Assembly: GCA_948144175.1 (NCBI GenBank)
Contig: CANXME010002420.1
Span: 248,001 to 312,000, forward strand
Length of the DNA: 64,000 nucleotides
DNA from: Closterium sp. NIES-65
Lineage: Eukaryota; Streptophyta; Zygnematophyceae; Desmidiales; Closteriaceae
Direction: 5' to 3'
Shown: piece after piece, positions 30,386 through 42,300 of the stretch
Layout: each line of letters starts with the position of its first letter
Numbering within the stretch: the stretch's first letter is position 1
The notes under the pieces: generated by a model
What the model was told of the DNA's origin: nothing
Database searches by the model: none
What the model saw: only the letters and a program-made list of their open reading frames with translations
Made by a program: the position numbers and the translations under genes

Positions 30386-33300
30386 TTAAATGAATGTGCC
30401 TGCCTTTATGCCCATCTTCTGTAAATCAAGCCTTTGCATTGCATTGCCATTTCGTGTGAACCAAGAGCTCAATCGCCGTTTCTTGTCCACATTCAAAGAA
30501 TCGTCCGTAACACTGGCCTTCTGTCCAAATTCGCTGAACCAAGTATCACGATCTTCCGCCTTGCAAAGGCCTAGTGGGGTACCTTCTGTCTCCCTCCACA
30601 GCCATTGGTCCGCTTCTGCTCGTCTCCCTCCCCTCCCAAGTTGACTTTCTAGTCGATTCAAAAGTCAGCTAGTGGGGTACTCTATTCCCTTCCAAAGCCA
30701 TTGGTCCGCTCCTGCTCTTATCCTTCTCCTTCCGCCTCTCCCCTTTCTCCCTTTTCGCCCCTCTGTCGGTCTTCCCCCCCGTTTCTCTGTCCCTCACCTC
30801 TCCTTTCTCCCGCTGTCCTTTCCCTTCTCTCCCCTCTCTTCCTTCTCTCCCTTCTCTCCCTTCTCTCCCCTCTCTTCCCTCTCTCCCTTCCCTTCCCTCT
30901 CTCCCTTCTCTCCCTTCTCTCCCCTCTCTCCCCTCTCTCCCTTCTTTGTCTGCCTCAATCATCTCATCCCACCCATCTGCACCGCTCACTCCTCTTTCAA
31001 CCCCACCACCTTCCTGTGAGTTTCTTCGAACAATCCGAGCCTCGTCCGAACCTGACGAGCTTCGGGAGGCAGGTTGCGAGTGGGAGGAGGAGGGTCGGGC
31101 ACGGGAGGAGGAGGAAGGAGGTCTTGCGCTGCTGCCGCCGATGCTGCCGCTGCTGCCGATGCTGCCGACGCTGCCGACGCTGCCGCTGCTGCTGATCCCA
31201 CTGATAGCACTATCATTCAAACCGCTGCTGTCTGTTGCTGCTGGAACAGTCGAAGGGTTGCTGCTGCTGCTGCTGCTACGCCTGATAGGCTGAGAGAATA
31301 GGGAGGGGTTTTCCTTATCTGCGGAAAAAAGGTGGGAAGACAAGTGGGGTGAAACAAAGCCATGAGATTGCGTAACACTCTCTACCGTTGCTGCTGCCGT
31401 GCTTCACAGATTTGGAGAACAGGAAAGTATATTTTTAACTGGTGTGGTGAATGAGGGAACAATACCACATGCCATGCACCCAGTACCTACGTGCCACAAG
31501 TAACAATACAGCACCTTACACGATACAGCACCTTACACGATACAGTATCTTAGATGATACAGTATCTTACACGATACAGTATCTTACACGATAAAGTATA
31601 TTACACGATACAGCACCTTACACGATACAGCACCATACACAAGACAAACTGTGCCTTCATTAGAGTTACCTAAGGGTGTGTGCCATACCCCCAATGCTCG
31701 GTCCCATTTGTCAGCAGCAGCATGCACCTGAACACTACCTTACACGATACACCACCTTACACAATACAAACTGTGGCTTCTTAAGCTAAGAGTTACCTAA
31801 TTGGATCGCCTGCCTGCAGGGTGTTTGCCACGTCCTCCATGCTCGGTCCCATCAGTCAGCATCCACCTCAACAGCCACCTCACGCGAAATTGAAGCCTTC
31901 CTTTTGCAGATAAAGAACCTATATTAATCGCCTAAAACATACCTAACTGGATCGCTCGCAGGGTGTGTGCCTGCCACGTCCGCCATGCTCGGCCGCATCA
32001 GCCAGGCCTTCTCAAGATGACGTACTTAAATGGATTGCCTAACACGCACCTAACTGGATCGCCTGCAGGGTGTATGTCACGTCCTCTGATTGGCCGCATC
32101 AGTCAGCAGCAGCACCATCCACTTGAACAGTGTGTGTGCCTTACTTACGTGATACAATAACCGTGCCTTCTTAGAATGTATGTAGTACCTAATTGGATCG
32201 CCTGCAGGGTGTGTGCCACGTCCTCCATGCTCGGCCGCATCAGCGGGTCAAACTGGATGCACGACTCCGCCAGCTCAGCGCACCGAGCAAACGCTGACGT
32301 GGCAGCCACCCTGGGCAGGGCCACATCAGCATCGGCACTGGCTCCGGCGCCGGTGCCACCTGTCACTCCTCCTTCGCCTCCTCCCCCTTCTGGCGTGTGA
32401 CCGGCAAGCATGGAAGGATCTATCAGCTCATCCCACCTCTTGTCCTTCAAGAATGGTGTGGCCTGAAAGGTGTGTAGGAGAAGGATGGGGTGGGAAGTGG
32501 AGGGAGGTGGGGGAGGAGGTGCAAAGTCAACTAAGAGGAAAGGGAGTGTGAGCAACAGGCATGGAAGGATCGATCCGCTCATCCCACCTCTTGTCCTTCA
32601 GGAATGGCATGGCCTGAAAGGTGTGTGGGGAAAGGACGGGGAGCGTGGGGGAGGGAGGGGGAGGGAGGGTGGGGAGGAGGTGCAGAGTAAGTGAAGAGGA
32701 AGGGGAGTGCTGGCTGCAAGCATGGAAAGATCTATCAGCTCATCCCACCTCTTGTCTTTCAGGAATGGTGTGGCCTAAAAGGTGTGTGGGGAAAGGACGG
32801 GGAGGGTGGGGAAGGGAGGGGGAGGGAGGGTGGGGAGGAGGTGCAGAGTAAGTGAAGAGGAAGGGGAGTGCTGGCTGCAAGCATGGAAAGATCTATCAGC
32901 TCATCCCACCTCTTGTCTTTTAGGAATGGTGTGGCCTGAAAGGTGTGTGGGGAAAGGACGGGGAGGGTGGGGGAGGGAGGGGAAGGGAGGGGGAACGAGT
33001 GGCCTGGCCTGTGAGTGCTGAAGTTCCCAAACTCAGGCAAAGCTGCCAGTTCAGGCAAAGCTGCCAATTCAGGCAAAGCTGCCAATTCAGGCAAAGCTGC
33101 CAATTCAGGCAAAGCTGCCAATTCAGGCAAAGCTGCCAACACACAACAGCATTCCCTCATTCAACCGATGCGCCAGCACCACACGAAAAAAGAACCACAC
33201 CAAGGATCATCACCAGCAAGCAGGCCTCAACAAACCAGACTCAACCAGTGTGTGAGCAGCGTGCCATCCTGAAACACCGGCACTCTGCCTCTCAGAATCT

Positions 33301-36281
33301 TCAGCAGCAACCAGTGCTATCTTTATGCCATGTGCATGTGACCAGCAACAACCAACAAGAGGCACCCCTCACTCACCCAGTGTGTGAGCAGCGTGCCATC
33401 CCCAAACACCGGCTCTGTGCCTCAGAATCTTCAGCAGCAACCAGTGCTATCTTTATGCCATGTGCATGTGACCAGCAGCAACCAAAAAGAGGCACTCCTC
33501 ACTCACCCAATGTGTCAGCAGCGTGCCATCCTGAAACACCGGCACTCTGCCTCTCAGAATCTTCAGCAGCAACCAGTGCTATCGTTCTGCCATGTGCATG
33601 TGACCAGCAACAACCAACAAGAAGCACTCCTCACTCACCCAGTGTGTGAGCAGTGTGCCATCCCCAAATACCAGCTCTGTGCCTCTCAGAATCTTCAGCA
33701 GCAACCAGCAACCAGCAGCAACAACCAACAAGAGGCACCCCTCACTCAACCAATGTGTGAGCAGCGTGCCATCCCCAAACACCGCCTCTCTGCCTCTCAG
33801 AATCTCCTGCAACACGACCACCATCCCTAATGCCATGTGACCGGCACCACCCAGCGATATCGCCTTGACTAACAGCATGCAACCACAAGAAAAGAGCCAC
33901 CCATCACTCACCCAATGTGTGAGCAGCGTGCCGTCACTCACGTGACAAAAGTGTTGTTTTGAGACGTCTCGAACACCGGCTCTCTGCCTCTCAGAATCTT
34001 CAGCAACACCACCACCATCCCTAATGCCTTGTGACCACCACCACCGAACATCGTTGGGTGGCGCCAGTGCCGGCCGGTGCTGATGTGGCCCTGCCCTGCC
34101 CAGGATCAGCACCACCCACCCAACGATATCGAAATCACTTTTGAGAATTCCCGAAAGTGATTTCAATACAACATCGTTGGGTGGCGCCAGTGCCGGCCGG
34201 TGCTGATGTGGCCCTGCCCTGCCCTGGATCAGCACCACCCACCCAGCGATTTGACTTTTGAGTCGACTCAAAAATCAGCACCACCCACCCAGCGATATTG
34301 CCTTAACTCACAGCACGCAACCACAAGAAAAGAACCATCCGTCACTCACCCAATGCGTCAGCATCGTGCCGTCTTCAAACACGGGCACTCTGCCACTCAG
34401 TAGTTCCAGCAACACCACTCCGAAGCTGAGATAGGGGCGGGGGAGAAAGGGAGCGAGGGAGAGCAGGAGTGGGGACACGGCATTACGAAGGGTGTGGGGA
34501 GTGGGTGGTATTGAAGACGAGTCAACAGGCTGTCAGTGCCGGCAGCACCACTCTGAAACTGAGAGGGGAGCAGGGGAGAGAGGGAGCGACGGAGTAGGGG
34601 CATGCATGGCATTACAAAGGGGTGTGGTGGGGAGTGGAGGGTGATGAAGGTGAGCGAACGGGGTGTAAGGGTCAGCAGAAACACCACTCCAAGCTGAGCT
34701 GAGAGAGGGGCGTGGGAGAGAGGGAGTGGGAATGGCATGTATATGTGACCAGCCAGCAACAACCAACAAGAAGCTCCCCTCACTCACGCAATGTGTGCCC
34801 ATTGCTTATGTGCTATTGACCAGCAACAACCAACAACAGCAACAACCACTGTGTGCCCATTGCCACATGCGCGTTCTTCCCCCGCATCTCCACCATCTCT
34901 CCTGGTTGTCCCCTTTAGAAGCACTCATTTGTGCCTACCTGTACACGTCCATAGCAGTGCTGATCTCCCCCGTCATTAGAATTTCAGGAGCCATGTGGCC
35001 GTGCGTGCCGTGCCCATTGCCACATCCACGTTCTCCTCTTCAAAGACTGTCCCTGCGTGTACCCATTCCCACAACACCTAAGTGACGGAAGACGCGTCTA
35101 GCGTCTTAGACGGTTGCGTCTAGACGCAGCGTCTAAGACGCTAGACGCATTTCCGGCTAAGTTAGACGCATATTAGACGGAAACCCGGGCAGGCCTAAAA
35201 AAAGGTTCGGGCAGCCTAAAAAAACTTCCGAGGGCCATGGGGAGGGTGGGGGACATGCAAATATGACCCATTTGGGTCAAATTTCTGTTGTACCAAAACT
35301 TTTCCCTCATATTTTGAGTTCACAACAATCCTCATTTCTCATCATACATAGTTAGGGGACCACTTCTCTCTAGCAGTAGCCAACACGAAGTACATAGCTA
35401 CTACTACATCCCTGCAATCACTAGGCCTCCTCCAACCTCTCCTCCTACTCCTCCGCCTCCTCCTCCTCCTCCGCCTCGTCCTCCTCCTCCTCCTGCCCCT
35501 CCCACTCATCCATGCACACGTCGTCCTCATCCGCCTCCACCTCCCCATCCTCCTCCAATTTGTACCCCTCCAATTTGTACCCCTCGCGAAATTCAATTTC
35601 GGACTTGGGATTTTTTTTTCCCGGGCTGACCGAATTTTTTTTACCCAAGCGTCTAGCGTCTAAACATGCGTCTAGCGTCTAGCGTCTAGACGCTAGACGC
35701 AAGACGCGTCTTGCGTCTTCCGTCACTTAGCACAACACCCTCCCTCCACACACACCTGTACACGTCAGTTGCAGCGCTGATCTCGCCGGTCATGAGTATT
35801 TCAGGGGCCATGTGGCCGTGCGTGCCCATTGCCCCATCCACGATCTCCCCCAGCGTCTCCACCATCTTCCTCTCGTGGTTGCTGTCCCCTTTATAAACAC
35901 ACTTAGTTGTGCATACCTGTACACATCAGTAGCAGCGCTGATTTCCCCAGTCATCAATATCTCAGGAGCCATGTGCCCGTGCGTGCCCATGGCCACATCC
36001 ACGTTCTCCCCCAGCGTCTCCACCATCTCCCCCGTGGTGGGATCCTCTACTAGGATGGTTTGCTTGATCAGCTTCGCACACCCAAAGTCAGCCACCTGTA
36101 CGGAAGGGTGGGATGGGAGGGAAACAGAGGGAAGAAATGGAGAGATGGGAGTCGGTGGCAACTCCCCCAGCGTCTCCACCATTTCCCCCGTGGTGGGGTC
36201 CTCAACTAGAATCGTCTGCTTGATCAGCTTCGCACACCCAAAGTCCGCCACCTGTAGGGAAGGGGATGTACGACGGAAGCC

Positions 36282-36365
<84 letters not shown>

Positions 36366-39300
36366 CGGAAGGAGAGGGACTACTACCGACACACTGAACA
36401 CGTGGTGTTCTGCGCCCTGGCCGTCGAGACCTATGGGGCAAACGCGCCCCCCACGACGGCGTTCCTGAAACTGCTGGCCACAGCAGCAGCTAGGAACCGC
36501 TTCAGGGCCAGCCCCTTGGCGAAATCCGCCAAGAAGATGGCCTGCCACTTCAGCCAGCGCTGGTCAGTGGCCCTCCAGCGCTCCCAGGCGAACGCCCTGC
36601 ACACCAAGGCCAGGGCTGGGATTGAGGCAGCACACCCCCAGATGGCAGCGGACCCCTGGCCGCTGCACCTGGGGGACATCCTCCACACGCTGGAGGGCTA
36701 GAGGGTCACTCTGGGGGGAGGGGAGGGGAAGAGGGGTGAGTTGATGGGCTTATGGGACTGAGGTTATCGTGGATAGAACTGCATGTCTGTACCCCTGCTG
36801 AATTAATACAACGGACCATTTGAGAGAGAGAGAGAGAGGGAGAGAGAGTGTGAAGGACAGGGGTGGAAAAGAGAGGGTGGACAGGACAGGTGGTGGCTGA
36901 AAGGTGGGTCTCCCCCAGCGTCTCCACCATCTCCCCCGTGGTGGGGTCCTCAACTAAAATGGTCTGCTTGATCAGCTTCGCACACCCAAAGTCAGCCACC
37001 TGGAAGTGGGGGTTGGGGTGTGATTCCTTTCCAAGCCAAGAGAGGGCATGAGGCGGAAAATGAGAGAGTGCAAAAGCGTGGAGAAAAGGGAGAGGAAGGT
37101 GGTGGTTCTCCCCCAGCGTCTCCACCATCTCGCCCGTGGTGGGGTCCTCAACCAGAATCGTCTGCTTGACTTTTGAGACGTCTCAAAAGTTGTGTTGGGG
37201 TCCTCTACTAGGATGGTCTGCTTGATCAGCTTCGCACACCCGAAGTCAGCCACCTGGAAGGACAAGGTATGTGTGTGCGTAAGCTGTGAGAGTGGAGTGT
37301 TTGTGAAGGAGAGAGATGGAGAAGAGAGCGGGAAAAGTGGTGGGTCTTCCCCACTCCACCATCTTTCCCGTGTTGGATCCTTGCCAACCCAACAGCAAGC
37401 CATGTTGGTGTGATGTGACTTTTGAGAATTCTCGGTGTGACTTTTGAGAATTGTCGGAGAACCACCTCATCCTTGCAACCTGCTCTTCCTCTTGTCACTC
37501 CCTTGCCTTCCTTCTCCTTACGTGGTTGATCAGCCTCAGCCACCACCTTTGAAAGAGTTTCCTCCCTCACCCCGTAGGTCCTCCCATAGTGGCGTGCCAC
37601 CGGATGCTAGATCTGAGGTAACAGCTTTCCACTAATATGAGAGAATAACAGGAGAAAAGCAACGAGAGGGTGTTTGGTACTGAATTTACCTGAACCTGGC
37701 TCAGTCGCACACTTCTCGATGTGCACCTCGAGCCAGGCCCAGTTGCTTCAGATTGGTTCGTTAGATTCCCACCCCTCGATGTTTCCTCTAACCCTTCCCA
37801 ACAACTTCGCCTCAACCCCCCATACTCCCCAGCAACTCACCCACAAATTGTAATCATACAAACACTACACCTGAACCTACACTTGCATCTACACCCGCGC
37901 ACCAACTGTTATCGCATATGCACGAAGTGCATATTCGGTGACAGCTGTCGGAGAACCACCTCATCCTTGCAACCTGCTCTTCCTCTTGTCACTCCCTTGC
38001 CTTCCTTCTCCTTACGTGGTTGATCAGCCTCAGCCACCACCTGCCCCCTCCTGTGCCCGTGCTCGGGCTGCCTGAGCTCGGGTCACAGGACCATGCTGCT
38101 GAGGCCTTGTTCCTTTGACTCCTGCCGTGTTGCTCTGATGTGCCTTCACCGGTACTTCTTTCTCATTCTCCAGCACCAGCACCCCAGATTCACGCACCTC
38201 TTTTACTCTCCACTACCCTGCTTCACAACTTTCCACCCACCCGTTCACTTGCCTGGGCATTCTCTCCCACCACCATTCCCTGTTTAACAGCTGCACCATT
38301 CTCTCGTGGTCGAGTTGCCCCTGCTTGGTGTGCACTTCTTTGATTACTGGTTTCCTCTCGCCTGGTGCGGGTATCACCCTCCATCTCTCCGTCGGCTGCA
38401 TCTGCAGCTCCTGTTGATACCACCTGCAGTGGTGCCCCCCCCTCACTCTCGCTCTCTCTGTCACTGCCTCCTCTTCTTCCGTTTCCCCCATCAGCCACTT
38501 CATGGCCTGCTCATTCTCCGAGATGTTTGCTGATTTCCTACTCCCCTTAACCTCATTCAGCACAACCTGCTTAGTCAGCAGCTCCCTAAATTTACCCTTG
38601 CATATCTCCTTATCCTCCGGCGGCCTTTTCCTCCTCCCGTGTAACACCAGTTTGCGGCTGCTCAGCTTTAGCTCCCACTGCTTTACCGGGCCCTTACGCC
38701 CCTCCTGTGTGGCAAAGCGCCTCCAGTGTTTCGCTAGCATTGCCAACATCACCTTCTTCCCTTCTTCGCTCACTGTCTCTCCCCCCTTCCACTCTGGATT
38801 CTCCCCTTCCATGCGGGCCCAGGCTCCTTGCGGGACTGCGGCTGCCTCTGCTTTTCCTCCCACCTGCTCGTCCCGTTCCTCCGCTCCAGTTGCTGCTGAT
38901 ACACCCGCTTCTACCCCCACCTGCTCGTCCCGTTCCTCCGCTCCAGTTGCTGCTGATACACCCGCTTCTGCCCCCACCTGCTCGTCCCGTTCCTCCGCTC
39001 CAGTTGCTGCTGATACACCCGCTTCTGCCCCCACCTGCTCGTCCCGTTCCTCCGCTCCAGTTGCTGCTGATACACCCGCTTCTGCCCCCACCTGCTCGTC
39101 CCGTTCCTCCGCTCCAGTTGCTGCTGATACACCCGCTTCTGCCCCCACCTTCCCGTCCTTCTCTTCCACTTTTGCTACCGCTGATGTGCACACCTGTGCC
39201 CCCACCTTCCCGTCCATCTCTTCAACTTTTGCTACTGCTGATGTGCACGCCTGTGCCCCCACCTTCTCGTTCTCCCCTTCCGCTTCTGCCGCTGCTGGTA

Positions 39301-42300
39301 CGCACGCCTGTGCTCTCACCTTCTCACACCTCCCTTCCGCTTCTGCTACCTCTGGTGTGCACGCCTGTGCCCCTTGTTTCTTCCCTGGTGATAGAGTTAG
39401 TTCAGTCGGAGCATGAGTGCTTGCCATCCACTCAAGTTCCCCCGTTCCTGCCGTCATCACAACTATCCCCTTTGCTATCCGCTTCTCTGGTGCCATCAGC
39501 CCCTGTTCTTCTGCCATGACCTTCCCTAACATCCTGCTCCGTGCTCCAGTGTCTGTGATCACCGTCTTGACCTTCTCCCCCTCCATTGCCGTCGCCTCAT
39601 TTCTCACCATCAGTTCTGAGGTCTGGCTTACCCGCCCGTCCCGCGAGTGGCGAGCTACAACGTCCCTTGGTGTCGTCTCCTCTGCCTGCTGCCCCTTCTC
39701 TCCCTCCCTTTTGTCGGTGCTCCTGCAGGTCGTCCTTCCCTCCACTCCGTAGTCCCATCTCTTCCCTTCCCTTCCATGCCACGTACGCGCGCTGCACCTC
39801 CTGCTCTACTTCCCTGTCATCCTCATCCCTGGCGCTCGTTCCTGCCTCTGCTTCCCGCCTTTGTCTGAGTGCCTGCAGCTGTGCTTGTAGCCTGCTGAGC
39901 TCATGTTCCAGCTCTTCCGGGTTCCCCTTTGCTGTCCCCTCCCGCTGGTAGCAGTCCTTCGCTTCACGTCCCTTCTTGCTGGAAATTTCACACCACGATG
40001 CATCTGGGCACTCTCTCCTCAAGTATCCTGGCTTCCCACAGCGATCACAGTTCTTGCAATCTCTCCTAACGTGCCCCGACTGTCCGCATCTGTAGCAGGT
40101 CCTGTTGTCTGCCCTACCATCCCCTCGTCCCTCTGACCTTCCCTGATCTTCAGATACCATTGCTGCTGCCCTTATCGGCCCACGGCTCCTCTCTGTCGTT
40201 TGTGGCCGGTACGCTTCAAACTTCCTCTGCGCAAACTCTATTTTCTCTGCCAACTCGAAGACTTCATCCAGCGTTGTGTCTGCCCCCATTTCGTACACCC
40301 TCATCCGCAATCCGCTTCCCATGGTGCTGTCGAGTCCATCCAGGAACTTGCTAACAAGAAGGCCCATGTCTGCACATGTTACATCCTCCGCCAGGTTGAT
40401 CAGCCGGTTGTAGTAGGTAAGCAACGACTCGCTCCACCCCTTCCTGAAATTCTGAAATTCTCTTATCTTCTCCGCGGTGTGCCCTGGAAACTGCCGCTGT
40501 AACTGCTTCAGAAATGCTTCCGTGGGGTCTTCCCCGTACCTTCCTGCCCTCTCTAGCAACTCATCCATCTTCATTCTGTACAGCGTTTCCGCCTCCCCTT
40601 CCAGTGTGTTCGGCAGACTCGGAAAAAAATCCACCGAGTCCATACCACTCCTCTCGCACCTGTATCTCACATTCCCTACTTGCATTAAGTAGTTCTTGAG
40701 TGAGGGCCCTGTGCGCTGATCTCCCGCGAATCGCGCCGGCACTTCCACTTGCTCAAACATCGCCGTGCTCCCCCGACCGTCTCCCCATGATTTACTCAGT
40801 CCTCTCGCCTGCCTTCCTGATGACTCCCTCTCCCTTGCTCTCTTGATTCTTTCCCTTGCCACTCTGGCGCGCTCCGTGCTGTATGCCAGCCCGCCGCCTC
40901 CCCCTTCGCGTCCGCGCTGGTCCTGTCCCACCTCCCTTCGCATGTCCTCCGCACTCATCCGTGCTCCTGCTCGCCCCGACTGCCTCTCTGGCGAGTAATG
41001 CGCCCTCGCCCAGCCTTCTCTATGCGTTCCGCGCTGCCAGTGCCTCTCGGGCGAAGGGGATCTCTCGTCCCTTCGCCCTCCGTGCCCGCGGCGACTGTCT
41101 TGCAGATGCCACTCCTCCTCCCATCTCCCTCCCTGCTTGCGCTGCAGACCTGGCGAACGTGTCTCACCCCTTGCCCTTCCCGCGTAGTGCCGCCACGGAT
41201 CAGGTGAGCCAGACCCGCCAGTCTGTCGTCTATCATGTTGCCCATACCGATCAGGCGAGCGCGACCCGCCCCTCTGCCTCCCATCATGGTGCTGACGCAC
41301 CTCAGGCGAGCGCGACCCTCCGTTCCGCCCTCCTCCGCGCTGCCAACGCGGATCAGGTGAGAACTCGTCCTCGCGCACTTCCTGTTGCTCCTCCGCCCGC
41401 CCCCGCTGCTGCTCTGATGAGTGATTCACCTTCTCACGCCTCTCCTGCTTCCTGCGTCGGCGCCGCTCCAGATTATACCCATATTCCTCCTCTTCACTAT
41501 ACTCATGTTCCTTCGCTTCACACAGCTCCTCATCACTCCTTTTCGTCTTCTCCCTCCCTTCCTTACCCTCAGGGGAATCTTCTTGACACCGCCTCCCTCG
41601 TCCGCCTGCTCCTCGGCGCCCATGATATTCTCTTACCCTTCCCTTGGCACTTCCCGAGTCCTTCCTTGGGGACACATCTCGCTGGCAGCGCTCTTCCTCA
41701 TCCCTCCTCCTGTGTCTCTCTCTCTCTTGTCTCCCCCTTGCCTCTCCGTCAGGCTCCAGCACCAACCCTGCTCCTGCGCACGGGTACTCTTTCATTCCTT
41801 TACGGCGTGCTCTCGCATCCGCCCCCGCGATGTACTGCGACAAACACTCACTCCCCTTAACACGCGCTTCCCCCTCCTCCTGCCGCTGCCGTGCGGGCGA
41901 GCGCTGCGCGTGCCCCCTACCGCGGTCGTTCCCCCTTTCCTCTCGCCGCAGCTCTGGTGATCGCCCTCCACCCAACGCCAGGCGCCTCCTGCGCTCGTGT
42001 CCGCGTCTTGGTTCAGGCGAGCCATACATACCCGCCTGCGCGTCTCGCCTCCTCATTTCCTCACGGCTGGCTTCTGGCGCACGCTCAGCCTCCTTATCTT
42101 CGCCGTGCCTTGCGTTACTTCCGCGCATCCTGCCTGGCGAGCGATTTGCATCCGTGCTCCCCCGGCGCCCCGCGCCATTCTCAAGCATTTCGCCCACCGA
42201 CCCGTCTGCATCCGCGCTACCGCGGCGCCTCGCGCCACCCCTGCGCATTTCGCCCGTCGAATCGTCTGAATCCGCGCTCCCGCGGCGCCTTACGCTGCCG

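Larger units (their letters stand above)
36150..37258 (-). repeat. Partial copies of kinase exon 8 start
   Basis: Four copies of the [18 protein letters not shown] segment with acceptor (starts near 36251, 37002, 37165 truncated, 37253). Each stops after MVETLGE or earlier. Confidence 0.88.
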
